DNA of 64,000 bases from Planctomycetia bacterium (GTDB lineage Bacteria; Planctomycetota; Planctomycetia; Pirellulales; Thermoguttaceae), in NCBI GenBank assembly GCA_030535245.1, contig JAUNBJ010000001.1:52044-116043 (forward strand). The letters are read 5' to 3'. The notes below the pieces were generated by a model. That model was not told where the DNA came from. It ran no database searches and saw only the letters and a program-made list of their open reading frames with translations. The translations under genes and the position numbers were made by a program. Every line of letters starts with the position of its first letter. Positions within the stretch are counted from its first letter, which is position 1. Below are positions 10,101-18,535 of the stretch, piece after piece.

Positions 10101-11284
10101 CGGAGCTGACGCGGGAGGCGGGGTGCCCGATTCGGGAAAACGATTTTGATTTGTCCAAAATACCACCGTCGTTGGAGGTGAATATCCGGGTTTCGGACGC
10201 CGAGGGGAAAACGTTGGTGCAGAGCCGTGATTTTCATACGGTTTTGCAGAAAATTGGCAATCAGGCGGAGGAGAAATTCGCGGCGGCGGAGGATAAAACC
10301 TGGACGAAAAAGGGGTTGACGGCGTGGGATTTTGGGGAGTTGCCGGTGCGGGTGGAAACGTCGGCGGGGCTGGTGGCATTTCCGATGCTTCAGGACGAGG
10401 GGAAGTCGGTGGCGATGGGGCTGGCTTCGTCGCAGTTTCAGGCGGAAAGCACGACGCGGCAGGCGGTGACGCGGCTGTTTCGGCTGGGGGCGTATCGGGA
10501 GCTTTCGCAGCAGGCGATTTGGATGCCGGGGTACAACGAAATGGCGATCCAGGCCAAGCCGTTTTGTGAGAAATTTTTGCTGCCGTTTACGGACGTTCTG
10601 TGTGATTTTCTGGCGGCCTCGGCGATAGATCCGTCGGGATTTCCGAAGCTGGCGGCCATGACACCGCTTTTACGGGAGATTCCGCGAACACGTGAGGCGT
10701 TCGACAAGATTTGCAAGGAGGCGAAGGGGCGGATTTCTTTGATTGTGCAGGATGCTGCGGCTCCGCTGCGGACATTTTGGAAAGCGTATCACGACGCGGT
10801 GAAGGCGATGGGGCTTTTGTCCGGGAAGCCGAAACCGGCGGAGAAGATGACGTTGGGGAAAATTGTGTTGGCTCCATCGAAACCGGCTTCGGGAACGCAG
10901 GCGATTCTGGAGGATATGGAAGCGCAGTTGGAAGCGTTGATGCCGAAGGATTTTCCACTGACGACGCCATGGACGCATTTGCGGCATTTTGCGCGGTATT
11001 TTCAGGGGATAACGACGCGGGTAGAGACGTTGCGGACGACGAATGCGGGGATGAAAAACGCCTTGACGCGTGGGGTCGAGCAGATGGCGGAGCTGGCGAA
11101 GTATCGGCAGGCGTACGAGGCGTTGGCGGAGGATTATCGATTACGCTGCGTGGTGGAGCCGAAGCTGGAGGAGTTGCGGTGGATGCTGGAGGAGTACCGG
11201 ATTTCGTTGTTCGCCCAGAAATTGGGCACGGCGACGCCGGTTTCCGCAAAGCGGCTGGACAAAATGATCCAAAGCATGAAATAA
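7133..11284 (+). CDS. hrpA: ATP-dependent RNA helicase HrpA (DEAH box, DUF3418)
   Basis: 1383 residues, near the length of E. coli HrpA (1300). The ATG at 7133 overlaps the previous gene by 8 bp. DEAH helicase motifs are clear: GETGSGKSTQ (motif I, residue ~64), IIDEAHERSLN (motif II, ~170), TSATID (motif III) and QRKGRCGRIG (motif VI). Helicase-associated and OB-like regions follow, then a long C-terminal region matching DUF3418. A lysine/glutamate-rich linker sits near residue 680. HrpA unwinds RNA and is linked to rescue of stalled ribosomes and mRNA processing in E. coli. Two G8 tracts lie in the coding sequence, one at residues 7-10 (7153-7160) and one at 9119-9126; both are in frame here. 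Confidence 0.93.
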   Translation: MNKPYGTGGAFDGRPRTKRNSPQNMERRRRSIPEMVYDDSLPVSARRKEIADAIQRSQVLILCGETGSGKSTQLPKICMELGFGVKRLIGHTQPRRIAAMSIASRLAEELNAGVQAPSDEERIPPEKLVGYKIRFTDHTSADTCVKLMTDGILLAETQTDRFLNQYEVLIIDEAHERSLNIDFILGILRRLVDKRPDLKVIITSATIDAARFAAHFETEKRKVPILEISGRTYPVEVVYQPIQDDDSSDEVREGDVQEAVIDAVNYLADRELAGHATGRGDMLVFLPTERDIHELAKRLEGERQRKQTRLFRNETVDILPLYARLPAEGQQRIFHPGGHRRIVLSTNVAESSVTVPGIHYVIDTGTARILRYSARSKTQRLPIEAISRASADQRKGRCGRIGPGICVRLYSEEDYNARDRYTMPEIQRTNLASVILQTKMLNLGRIEAFPFLDPPKTPAIRDGYKTLFELQALTAASGEGEVTPMGEKLARLPVDPRIGRMVLAAMDEAKENGGEQNPLVETLIVAAALEIRDPRERPVEKQAEADEAHRQFLHPKSDFFSLLLLWNFYHGLAKKLTRNQLIKACRQKFLSWNRMREWTDVYHQLGELVGPMLKEAGLPKVRLAEGPVEGFEAKYDTIHRSLLSGLLSNVGMKSPTTPEYLTGGGGKGYLWPGSGLLKGKSKEKEKPREEKPTKGVSNAWVMAAEMVETSKRFLRTLAVVDPDWVERLGTHLVSRSYSEPHWSKQNNSVMVYEKVSLFGLPVVPKRRVPFGPVHPEASREMFLQAGLVEGNWQSKAAFYKHNQELLYRLEQVQAKLRRFDFLPNNRRIYDFYDRRIPLEVVDNATMEKWLHALSTGKALGADNASGRKTLESLKMVESDLVEEEVDATLNERFPDSLPGMVTSFPLEYHFEPGAADDGVLLKTSLETVRQIVPQRLEWGIPGFFVERVTALIKSLPKDFRRRLVPAPDTAVRVCRKIRFGEGKLLSVLATELTREAGCPIRENDFDLSKIPPSLEVNIRVSDAEGKTLVQSRDFHTVLQKIGNQAEEKFAAAEDKTWTKKGLTAWDFGELPVRVETSAGLVAFPMLQDEGKSVAMGLASSQFQAESTTRQAVTRLFRLGAYRELSQQAIWMPGYNEMAIQAKPFCEKFLLPFTDVLCDFLAASAIDPSGFPKLAAMTPLLREIPRTREAFDKICKEAKGRISLIVQDAAAPLRTFWKAYHDAVKAMGLLSGKPKPAEKMTLGKIVLAPSKPASGTQAILEDMEAQLEALMPKDFPLTTPWTHLRHFARYFQGITTRVETLRTTNAGMKNALTRGVEQMAELAKYRQAYEALAEDYRLRCVVEPKLEELRWMLEEYRISLFAQKLGTATPVSAKRLDKMIQSMK

Positions 11285-11602
11285 CCTCTTACAAACATCC
11301 GCCGCCCGGTACGACCGGGAGCGACTACGGCTGCCGCCGGTTGATACATCTCCGGGAGGCAGGCGCTGGCGCTTCTGGCCTCCCTTGCCCCAACGGGGCA
11401 AATTCAATAGCCTGGGGCAACGCCCTAGGGGAACGAGAATCCACGTGAACGGCCGAGCCCACGAAATTTGCAGGCATCCCGTGGGGGGTATTTTCTTCCT
11501 CCCCCCGGTTTTAGAAAACGGGAAAAATGTTACAATGACCGTTTACTATATAAAAGAGTTCGTCTTTTATTTCCATTGTTTCCTTTACCCAATGATAAAG
11601 CC
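11285..11602. other. hrpA-nqrA intergenic region
   Basis: 318 bp without a gene. It holds an inverted copy of the GC-rich dispersed repeat (11303-11392). Next comes a palindromic stretch with CCCCAACGGGG and CCTGGGGCAACGCCCTAGG (about 11388-11431), which looks like another dispersed element. An A/T-rich leader follows: TACAAT at 11531 could be a -10 box for nqrA, though its -35 is poor. GTTTACTATATAAAAGAG follows it. Confidence 0.6.
11303..11392 (-). repeat. Inverted copy of the ~84-bp GC-rich dispersed repeat
   Basis: Read on the minus strand, this segment carries AGGGAGGCCAGAAGCG, then GCGCCTGCCTCCCG, then CAACCGGCGGCAGCCGTAGT, then CCCGGTCGTACCGG. The same blocks, in the same order, occur in the repeats before both DUF1559 genes (26.2-26.6 kb and 32.2-32.3 kb). 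Here no pilin gene follows, so the repeat can exist on its own. GGGAGGC and GCCTCCC within it can pair as a hairpin. Confidence 0.75.
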
Positions 11603-12985
11603 ATGCAGAAATTTACGATTCGAAAAGGCTTGAATCTTCCGATTGCCGGGGAACCGGTGCAGGAAGTATCCAAAGCAAAAGCCGTGCGTAAAGTGGCGCT
11701 TGTCGGGCCGGATTATGTCGGCCTGCGGCCCACGCTGGCGGTGGCTGTCGGGGACAAGGTGAAAACCGGGCAACTTCTGTTTACCGACACGAAGAATCCC
11801 GGCGTCAAATTCACCTCGCCCGGCACAGGTACCGTCGAATCGATCCATCGCGGGGATCGCCGCGCTTTCCAGTCGATTGTCATCAAGCTGGAAAGCCCTG
11901 AAAAACAGGCAAAGGACAAGGAGCCGATTACGTTTCCGAAATATGCGGAAAATCAGCTCCTTTCCCTGACTCGCGGGCAGGTCGTGAACACGCTTGTGGA
12001 AAGCGGACTTTGGACCGCGATTCGTACCCGCCCCTATGGTAAGATTCCGAAGATTGACGCGGAAAACCCGCGGGCGTTGTTCATCACCGCGATGGACACC
12101 AACCCGTTGGCTGCCGATGCGGAAGTGGTGATCTCCATGTACCGCGACGCGTTTGCTGCCGGATTAAAAGTGCTTTCCCGTCTGGGGATTGCGCAGATGT
12201 ACGTTTGCCGGGCGGCGGGCGTCGAGACGATTCCCGGCGAGGAGCTGGAAATTCCGTCGCTCGAAGAAGTTTCTTTTGCCGGGCCGCATCCGGCGGGGCT
12301 TCCGGGGACGCACATTCACTTTTTGGCTCCGGTAGGACGCAAACATACTGCCTGGTATCTTTATTATCAGGATGTGATTGCCATCGGGCAACTTTTCCTG
12401 ACCGGTACGCTGGACGTCACCCGTATCGTTTCGCTGGCGGGGCCACGGGCGAAGAAACCTCGGCTGATTCAGACCCGTTTGGGGGCGTCGCTGGAAGAAT
12501 TGACCAGCGGCGAGATTTTGGGCGACGACAACCGTATCGTTTCGGGTTCCGTTTTGAACGGTCGCACGGCGTCGGGGGCGTTGGCGTATCTGGGGCGTTA
12601 TCATCATCAGATTTCGGTGTTGGAGGAGGGGGACAAGCGGCATTTGCTGGGGTGGGTTACGCCGGCGTTTGGGCTGTTCTCGTTCAAGTGGGTGAACATT
12701 TCCCGCCTGATTCCGTTTAAGAAATTTTCGATGGACACGAACATTCATGGGGGGAGTCGGGCGATCATTCCGATTGGCAGCATGGAGGAGGTGATGCCGT
12801 TGGACATTTTGCCGACGTGTCTTTTGCGTTCGTTGTCGTACAAGGATTTGGAGGAGGCGGAAGCTCTTGGCGCTCTGGAGCTTGAGGAGGAAGACCTTGC
12901 TCTTTGCACGTTCGTGGACCCTGGCAAGAACGATTTCGGGGTGCAGCTCCGCGACGTTCTGACCACAATCGAGAAGGAGGGCTGA
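11603..12985 (+). CDS. nqrA: Na+-translocating NADH:quinone reductase subunit A
   Basis: 460 residues (Vibrio NqrA is 446). This is the peripheral cytoplasmic subunit of the Na+-pumping NADH:quinone oxidoreductase. The start [18 protein letters not shown] matches the family opening IxKGLxLPIxG, and [16 protein letters not shown] is the lipoyl-like domain signature. Segments such as [12 protein letters not shown] and [13 protein letters not shown] are also typical. The ribosome site at 11603 is weak (GATAAAG). First gene of nqrABCDEF, whose order is canonical; the next ATG follows after 4 bases. Confidence 0.95.
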   Translation: MQKFTIRKGLNLPIAGEPVQEVSKAKAVRKVALVGPDYVGLRPTLAVAVGDKVKTGQLLFTDTKNPGVKFTSPGTGTVESIHRGDRRAFQSIVIKLESPEKQAKDKEPITFPKYAENQLLSLTRGQVVNTLVESGLWTAIRTRPYGKIPKIDAENPRALFITAMDTNPLAADAEVVISMYRDAFAAGLKVLSRLGIAQMYVCRAAGVETIPGEELEIPSLEEVSFAGPHPAGLPGTHIHFLAPVGRKHTAWYLYYQDVIAIGQLFLTGTLDVTRIVSLAGPRAKKPRLIQTRLGASLEELTSGEILGDDNRIVSGSVLNGRTASGALAYLGRYHHQISVLEEGDKRHLLGWVTPAFGLFSFKWVNISRLIPFKKFSMDTNIHGGSRAIIPIGSMEEVMPLDILPTCLLRSLSYKDLEEAEALGALELEEEDLALCTFVDPGKNDFGVQLRDVLTTIEKEG

Positions 12986-12989
12986 CGCG

Positions 12990-14294
12990 ATGCTTCGTAA
13001 AATAATGGATAAAATCGAGCCGTGGTTTGAGAAGGGGAAGCCGTTGCATTTTGCGTGGCCGGCCTACGACGCCATGGATACGTTTTTGTATACTTCAAAC
13101 GTTACGACGAAGGGGAGCGTGCAGGTGCGCGATTCGCTTTGTTTGAAGCGGTTGATGACGACGGTGATGATTGCCGTGGCGCCGTGTGTGCTGATGGCGA
13201 TGTACAACACGGGATTTCAGTCGTTCCAGTTGATGGAAAAGATGGGGGTGCCGTTTGTGGGGTCGCTTCCGGACAGTTGCTGCGGGTGGTTTTCGTTCCC
13301 GTGGCAGAGCTGGCTGATGGGGCAGCTCTGTGCATGGACGCAAGGCTGGGGTTTTCTGGCCCTTTCGCCGAATCCGACGAACTGGCTGGCCTGTTTTGTG
13401 TATGGGGCGATGTATTTCCTGCCGGTGTATATCGTGACGTTTGTGGTCGGTATTTTGTGGGAGTGGGCATTTGCCGCATTCAGGGGGCACGAGATTAACG
13501 AAGGGTTCTTCGTCACGTCGCTTTTGCTTCCGCTGACGTTGCCCGCCACGATTCCGCTCTGGCAGGTCGCCATTGCGATTACGTTTGGTGTGGTGGTCGC
13601 GAAGGAGCTGTTTGGTGGAACGGGGCGAAACTTCCTCAACCCGGCTTTGGCGGCGCGGGCGTTCCTGTTCTTTACGTTTTCGCAGCAGATTGTCGGCGAT
13701 ACGATCTGGGTTCCGGTGGACGGCGTAACGGCCGCGACCCCTTTGGGAATGGCGTTGACCGACGGGATGAACGGTATCCGACAGTTGGCGTTCCAGCAGA
13801 ATCTGACGGAAATGCAATACTGGTTTAACGCGTTTTTCGGCCTGATACCAGGCTCGATGGGGGAAACCTCGGCACTTTGCTGCCTGATTGGTGCGGCGCT
13901 TCTCGTGTACACGGGGATCGGTTCGTGGCGGATCATGTCGAGTCTTTTGGTGGGGGCGATGGGAACGGCGTTCCTGTTTTATTTCCTGTACGCTGCGGGG
14001 TTTGTCACCAACCCGACGATGGGGATTTTCCCGCACTGGCATTTTGTGTTGGGGGGGCTGGCGTTCGGTATGGTATTCATGGCGACGGATCCTGTGACCG
14101 GTTCCATGACCTACACGGGGCAGTATCTTTATGGTTTCCTGATAGGGTTTGTGATCATTCTGGTACGTGCGGTGAACACGGCGTATCCGGAAGGGGTGAT
14201 GCTGGCGATTCTGTTTGGAAACGTGACGGCACCGCTGATTGATTACTTCGTGGTTCAGGCCAATATCAAGAGAAGGGAGCTGCGAAATGTCTGA
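12990..14294 (+). CDS. nqrB: Na+-NQR subunit B
   Basis: 434 residues with about ten membrane segments. NqrB is the main membrane subunit and carries covalent FMN, riboflavin and the proposed Na+ path. DGVTAATPLG near residue 247 fits the flavinylation motif Dgx(s/t)xAT, whose last threonine receives FMN from ApbE; the motif is also found in RnfD. KELFGGTGRNFLNPALAARAF is typical of the family. AAGGAGGG precedes the ATG by nine bases. The gene overlaps nqrC by 8 bp. No apbE flavin transferase is in the window, so it must be encoded elsewhere. Confidence 0.95.
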   Translation: MLRKIMDKIEPWFEKGKPLHFAWPAYDAMDTFLYTSNVTTKGSVQVRDSLCLKRLMTTVMIAVAPCVLMAMYNTGFQSFQLMEKMGVPFVGSLPDSCCGWFSFPWQSWLMGQLCAWTQGWGFLALSPNPTNWLACFVYGAMYFLPVYIVTFVVGILWEWAFAAFRGHEINEGFFVTSLLLPLTLPATIPLWQVAIAITFGVVVAKELFGGTGRNFLNPALAARAFLFFTFSQQIVGDTIWVPVDGVTAATPLGMALTDGMNGIRQLAFQQNLTEMQYWFNAFFGLIPGSMGETSALCCLIGAALLVYTGIGSWRIMSSLLVGAMGTAFLFYFLYAAGFVTNPTMGIFPHWHFVLGGLAFGMVFMATDPVTGSMTYTGQYLYGFLIGFVIILVRAVNTAYPEGVMLAILFGNVTAPLIDYFVVQANIKRRELRNV

Positions 14295-15060
14295 GAAAAA
14301 AGATAGTATTTTCCGAACGTTTCTGGTGGCTTTTCTGACGTGTGCCCTCTGCTCGGTGTTTGTTTCGAGCGCCGCGGTGGTACTGCGTCCGATTCAGCAG
14401 CGGAATCAGGAGCTGTTCAAGAATAAAAACATTCTTTTGGCCTGCGGTCTGATGGAGCGTGGCGAAAAGGTTTCGGCGGACGATGTGGTCCGGCGATTGG
14501 AGAATGTTCGTGTGTTGAAGGTGAATTTGGCTACAGGCGACGTGGTTGCAACAGGCGAGGAAGCGAAGCAGTACGACGAACGTACCGCAGCGAAAACGGC
14601 GGGCGAGTCGGTGGAGATTTCCGATCCTGTGGGGCTTCCGACGCGTGGCAAATTTGGCACGGTCTATGTGGCGCTTGACGCGAACGGCAAAACGGGGCGT
14701 ATCGTGCTTCCGATTGTCGGCAAGGGGTTGTGGAGCATTCTCTACGGTTTCCTTGCATTGGACGCCGACGCCAACACCATTGGCAGCCTGATTTTTTATG
14801 ATCATGGTGAAACGGCAGGTCTGGGTGGCGAAATCGAGAATCCGAACTGGCAGAAGGGCTGGGTCGGCAAGAAGGCGTTCAAGGGGGACGTTCCCGCAGT
14901 GCGTGTGGTGAAGGGGCCGGGAATGGACGAATACTCCGTGGACGGCATTTCGGGCGCGACGCTGACGGACAACGGGGTTAATCATACCGTGCATTACTGG
15001 TTGAAGCAGTACCAGCCGTTCCTGAAGAAATTTATGGAGGAAGGAGAAAACGCGAAATGA
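14287..15060 (+). CDS. nqrC: Na+-NQR subunit C
   Basis: 257 residues from the ATG at 14287, with AGAAGGGAG upstream. One N-terminal membrane helix ([19 protein letters not shown]) is followed by a periplasmic FMN-binding domain. DGISGATLT near residue 220 is the flavinylation motif whose threonine binds FMN covalently. [13 protein letters not shown] precedes it, as in other NqrC and RnfG proteins. It overlaps nqrB by 8 bp and nqrD by 4 bp (ATGA), consistent with one translationally coupled operon. Confidence 0.95.
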   Translation: MSEKKDSIFRTFLVAFLTCALCSVFVSSAAVVLRPIQQRNQELFKNKNILLACGLMERGEKVSADDVVRRLENVRVLKVNLATGDVVATGEEAKQYDERTAAKTAGESVEISDPVGLPTRGKFGTVYVALDANGKTGRIVLPIVGKGLWSILYGFLALDADANTIGSLIFYDHGETAGLGGEIENPNWQKGWVGKKAFKGDVPAVRVVKGPGMDEYSVDGISGATLTDNGVNHTVHYWLKQYQPFLKKFMEEGENAK

Positions 15061-15674
15061 GTCATTATAAAGAAGCGATTCTCGATCCGATTTTCAAGAA
15101 CAATCCGATTGCCTTACAGGTATTGGGGATTTGTTCGGCGTTGGCCGTAACGACGAAACTGGAGACGGCGATTACGATGTCGCTGGCGGTGACGGCGGTC
15201 GTGGCCTGTTCCAACTTTGTGATCAGTGCGATTCGGAATTTCATTCCGGATTCCATCCGCATGATTGTGCAGATGGTGGTGATTGCGTCGTTCGTGATGG
15301 TGGTGGATCAGATTTTGAAGGCGTACGCGTTTGAGATCAGCCGGCAGCTTTCGGTGTTTGTGGGTCTGATCATTACGAACTGTATTTTGATGGGCCGGGC
15401 CGAGGCGTTTGCGATGAAGAATCCACCGGTGCTGAGTTTCTGCGACGGGATTGGAAATGGTCTGGGATACAGTCTTGTGCTGTGCGTTCTGGCCACGGTC
15501 CGAGAGCTGGTAGGTTCCGGCAAATTGCTGGGGTTTGTTCTTCTTCCGACGGTGAACAACGGGGGCTGGTATCAGCCGTGGGGTTTGATGTTGCTTGCGC
15601 CAAGCGCGTTTTTCCTCATCGGATTTTTCATTTGGATTCTCCGAACGTTCCGTCCGGAGCAGATTGAGGATTAG
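15057..15674 (+). CDS. nqrD: Na+-NQR subunit D
   Basis: 205 residues, six predicted membrane helices. NqrD and NqrE are inverted homologous partners that hold an iron centre at their interface through cysteines in half-helices. The matching cysteines are visible here in [10 protein letters not shown] (C26) and IITNCILMG (about C109). [17 protein letters not shown] is a strong family signature. The start overlaps nqrC (ATGA at 15057-15060), with a GGAGG-like stretch inside the nqrC end. Confidence 0.95.
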   Translation: MSHYKEAILDPIFKNNPIALQVLGICSALAVTTKLETAITMSLAVTAVVACSNFVISAIRNFIPDSIRMIVQMVVIASFVMVVDQILKAYAFEISRQLSVFVGLIITNCILMGRAEAFAMKNPPVLSFCDGIGNGLGYSLVLCVLATVRELVGSGKLLGFVLLPTVNNGGWYQPWGLMLLAPSAFFLIGFFIWILRTFRPEQIED

Positions 15675-15684
15675 GAGGACGACC

Positions 15685-16275
15685 ATGGAGCATTATATTT
15701 CGATTATTGTCCGTTCCATTTTCATTGAGAACCTTGCGTTGTCGTTCTTTTTGGGGATGTGTACTTTTTTGGCCGTTTCCAAGCGTGTTTCCACGGCGAT
15801 AGGCCTGGGAATTGCGGTGGTATTTGTGCAGACGATTACGTTGCCGGTCAACAACCTGATTCTGAATCATGTGCTGAAGGAGGGTGCTCTGTTTGACGGG
15901 GTGTCGCTGGAATTTTTGTCGTTGATCAGCTTTATTGGTGTGATTGCGGCGATGGTGCAGATTTTGGAAATGACGTTGGATCGTTATTTTCCGTCGCTTT
16001 ACAACGCGTTGGGGATTTTCCTGCCGTTGATTACGGTGAACTGTGCCATTCTGGGCGGCTCGTTGTTCATGCAGATGCGGGATTACAACTTTGCCGAGAG
16101 TGTATGCTACGGTTTCGGGAGCGGCACCGGGTGGGCGCTGGCCATTGTGGTGCTGGCGGCGGTTCGGGAGCGTTGCAAGTACAGTCATGTTCCCGCCGGG
16201 CTTCGTGGTTTGGGCATTACGTTCATTATGGTGGGCCTGATTGCGATGGCGTTCATGGTCTTTTCCGGCATTTAG
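15685..16275 (+). CDS. nqrE: Na+-NQR subunit E
   Basis: 196 residues; the ATG at 15685 is preceded by TTAGGAGGAC. It is an integral membrane subunit paired with NqrD. Cysteines expected to bind the inter-subunit iron are seen in [12 protein letters not shown] (C26) and TVNCAILGG (about C117). [12 protein letters not shown] and [10 protein letters not shown] are family segments. The start chosen avoids an in-frame extension that runs back into nqrD. Confidence 0.95.
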   Translation: MEHYISIIVRSIFIENLALSFFLGMCTFLAVSKRVSTAIGLGIAVVFVQTITLPVNNLILNHVLKEGALFDGVSLEFLSLISFIGVIAAMVQILEMTLDRYFPSLYNALGIFLPLITVNCAILGGSLFMQMRDYNFAESVCYGFGSGTGWALAIVVLAAVRERCKYSHVPAGLRGLGITFIMVGLIAMAFMVFSGI

Positions 16276-16316
16276 TCGGGACATTTACGGAATTAACCGA
16301 TTGAAGGATAAGAATA

Positions 16317-17576
16317 ATGATCAACACAAATTTATTGCTCGCGGTTTCGCAGGCTGGGGAGATTGGTCTGGGCGTGATCATGTTCACGGTCGTGGTCATG
16401 CTGCTGGTCGTGGCGATTCTGATTGCGCGGGGATTTCTCGTGGCAAGCGGGGATGTAAAAATTGAAATCAACGACGATCCCAGCAAAACGCTGACGGTTC
16501 CGGCAGGCGGCAAACTTTTGCAGACGCTTGCCAGCCAGAAGATTTTCGTGGCCAGTGCCTGTGGCGGCCAGGGGACGTGCGGCCAGTGCCGTTTGCAGGT
16601 GCTGGAAGGGGGTGGCGACATTCTCGTTACGGAGAAAGACCACTTCACACGCGGGGAGATCCGGGATCATTGGCGGCTTTCCTGCCAGGTTCCGGTGAAG
16701 CAGGATATGAAAATCCGCGTTCCGGCCGAGGTGTTCGACGTGAAAAAGTGGGTTTGCACGGTGCGTTCCAACCGGAACGTCGCCACGTTCATTAAGGAAC
16801 TGGTGCTGGAGCTTCCCAAGGGCGAGGAGGTAAACTTTAAGGCGGGCGGGTACATTCAGATTGAGTGTCCTCCCTACGAAGTCGCGTACCGGGATTTTGA
16901 CATTGACGAGAAATTCCATCCCGACTGGGATCGGTTCCACGTTTGGGATTACGTGTCGAAAGTGACCGAGCCGAACTTGCGGGCCTATTCGATGGCGAAC
17001 TATCCGGAGGAGAAGGGGATCATCATGCTCAACGTTCGGATTGCATCTCCGCCGCCGGGCACGAAATTTCCTCCGGGGATCATGTCGTCGTACATTTTCA
17101 GCCTGAAGCCGGGCGACCAGGTGACCATCAGCGGCCCGTATGGGGAATTTTTCCCGCAGGACACGGATGCCGAGATGGTTTATATCGGCGGCGGTGCGGG
17201 GATGGCTCCGTTGCGGTCGCACATTTTTGACCTGATCAAGCGGCTCCATTCGGGGCGGAAGATTTCGTACTGGTACGGGGCACGGAGTTTGCGGGAGGTG
17301 TTCTACGAGGACGAGTTCCTGCAATTGGCGAAAGAGCATCCGAATTTCAGTTGGCACCTGGCGCTGAGCGATCCGTTGCCGGAAGACAACTGGCAGGGGC
17401 CGACCGGGTTCATCCATCAGGTGTTGTACGACGAGTACCTGAAGAATCATCCGGCGCCGGAGGGGTGTGAGTATTACATGTGTGGCCCGCCGATGATGAC
17501 CAAATCGGTGTTGAAGATGCTCGATTCGCTCGGAGTGGAGCGGGAAAACATCTTCTTCGACGATTTCGGTGGTTGA
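16317..17576 (+). CDS. nqrF: Na+-NQR subunit F (NADH dehydrogenase, FAD and 2Fe-2S)
   Basis: 419 residues. NqrF takes electrons from NADH and passes them to the other subunits. An N-terminal helix (residues 16-38) anchors it. The 2Fe-2S cysteines are C82, C88, C91 and C123 ([11 protein letters not shown] and LSCQV), with the Vibrio spacing. RAYSMAN binds FAD and [14 protein letters not shown] binds [12 protein letters not shown] is near the C-terminus. Last gene of the operon; a stem-loop with a T-run follows at 17606. Confidence 0.96.
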   Translation: MINTNLLLAVSQAGEIGLGVIMFTVVVMLLVVAILIARGFLVASGDVKIEINDDPSKTLTVPAGGKLLQTLASQKIFVASACGGQGTCGQCRLQVLEGGGDILVTEKDHFTRGEIRDHWRLSCQVPVKQDMKIRVPAEVFDVKKWVCTVRSNRNVATFIKELVLELPKGEEVNFKAGGYIQIECPPYEVAYRDFDIDEKFHPDWDRFHVWDYVSKVTEPNLRAYSMANYPEEKGIIMLNVRIASPPPGTKFPPGIMSSYIFSLKPGDQVTISGPYGEFFPQDTDAEMVYIGGGAGMAPLRSHIFDLIKRLHSGRKISYWYGARSLREVFYEDEFLQLAKEHPNFSWHLALSDPLPEDNWQGPTGFIHQVLYDEYLKNHPAPEGCEYYMCGPPMMTKSVLKMLDSLGVERENIFFDDFGG

Positions 17577-17605
17577 AACGGTTGGCAACTTCAAAGTTTT
17601 TCATG

Positions 17606-17640
17606 CGAACGGGGGGGCGACTCCCCGTTTTGCGTTTTTT
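17606..17640 (+). terminator. Rho-independent terminator after nqrF
   Basis: AACGGGG (17608-17614) pairs with CCCCGTT (17623-17629) over a short loop, followed by TTGCGTTTTTT. It separates the nqr operon from the histidine kinase gene, whose ribosome site begins at 17643. Confidence 0.75.
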
Positions 17641-17654
17641 CAAGGAGGGGTTTT

Positions 17655-18395
17655 ATGCCCGATACGCCGAGTGATCTTTCCCGACAGAAACTGATTGACG
17701 AGTATACGGAGATTGCGCGTTTGGCGGGGGCGCTTGCGCACGAGATCAAAAGTCCGCTATCGACCATACGGCTGACGATGGAGGTTTTGGCGGAGGATTT
17801 GGAGGAACCGGAGACGCCGCGAGAGCGTCGGACGCTGGAGATGGCGCATACGGTGGTGAAGCAATGTTTGCGTTTGGAGAACATTCTGAACGAGTTTTTG
17901 ATGTTTGCGAAGGCGCCGTCGATCAAGCCGATTCCGTCGGACATGAACGAGGAGATTCGGGCGATATTGCTGTTTTACAGTGAGAAGGCGAAGCAGAAGA
18001 ACATCGAGATTGTGGATTATTTATCGTCGGATTTACCGAAAGTGCTGCTGGATCGGGATGCGTTTGGGAGCATTTTGTGGAATTTGATCAACAACGCGGA
18101 AGCGGCGATGCCGGAGGGGGGGCAGCTGATGGTGCGGACGTTTCCGGTTCCGGACGGGGTGGCGATGGAGCTGATCGACAACGGTTGCGGGATGGATGCC
18201 ATGACGATGGGCAAGCTGTTCGACGCGTTTTATACCACGAAGAAGCATGGTTTTGGTCTGGGTTTGCCGACGGTGAAGAAGATTGTGGAAGCACACCATG
18301 GCGTGATGGAGGTGCAGAGCGAACTGCGTCGCGGAACGAAATTCACCATTGCGTTTCCCGCCCTTCAGCAGCTCCCTTCGGAGGGGAAAAAATGA
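17655..18395 (+). CDS. NtrB-type sensor histidine kinase, no sensor domain
   Basis: 246 residues. ALAHEIKSPLSTIRLTME near residue 26 is the H-box with the phospho-accepting histidine. LWNLINNAEAAMP (N-box), DNGCGMD (G1) and GFGLGLPTVKKIVEAHHG (G2) form the ATP-binding domain. There is no N-terminal sensor or membrane segment, so input must come from a partner or from the cytosol. AAGGAGGGG precedes the ATG. The 3' end overlaps a small membrane-peptide gene (ATGA), which in turn overlaps the NtrC-type regulator, so the three form a tight unit. Confidence 0.9.
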   Translation: MPDTPSDLSRQKLIDEYTEIARLAGALAHEIKSPLSTIRLTMEVLAEDLEEPETPRERRTLEMAHTVVKQCLRLENILNEFLMFAKAPSIKPIPSDMNEEIRAILLFYSEKAKQKNIEIVDYLSSDLPKVLLDRDAFGSILWNLINNAEAAMPEGGQLMVRTFPVPDGVAMELIDNGCGMDAMTMGKLFDAFYTTKKHGFGLGLPTVKKIVEAHHGVMEVQSELRRGTKFTIAFPALQQLPSEGKK

Positions 18396-18535
18396 CGTAT
18401 CTGGTGCTTTATCTGGTTTTCTCCCTGGCGGGGTACGTGGTGCTTTTGGAGTGGAAGCCGGAACCGATTTTCATGGGCGGTGCGGCCAGCCACCCCCTTC
18501 CCATTTGTGAAAATTTGGCCATAATAAGGGGATGA
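18392..18535 (+). CDS. 47-residue membrane peptide between kinase and regulator
   Basis: 47 residues, too short for routine calling. The ATG at 18392 overlaps the kinase stop (ATGA) and has an excellent ribosome site, GGAGGGG five bases upstream, lying in the kinase 3' end. Its own TGA overlaps the ATG of the response regulator (18532-18535). Residues 2-20 (TYLVLYLVFSLAGYVVLLE) form one hydrophobic segment with one tryptophan at its edge, followed by a short polar tail. I know no family. Position suggests that it modulates the soluble kinase or places it at the membrane, but this is inference; it could also be only a coupling spacer. Confidence 0.55.
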   Translation: MTYLVLYLVFSLAGYVVLLEWKPEPIFMGGAASHPLPICENLAIIRG

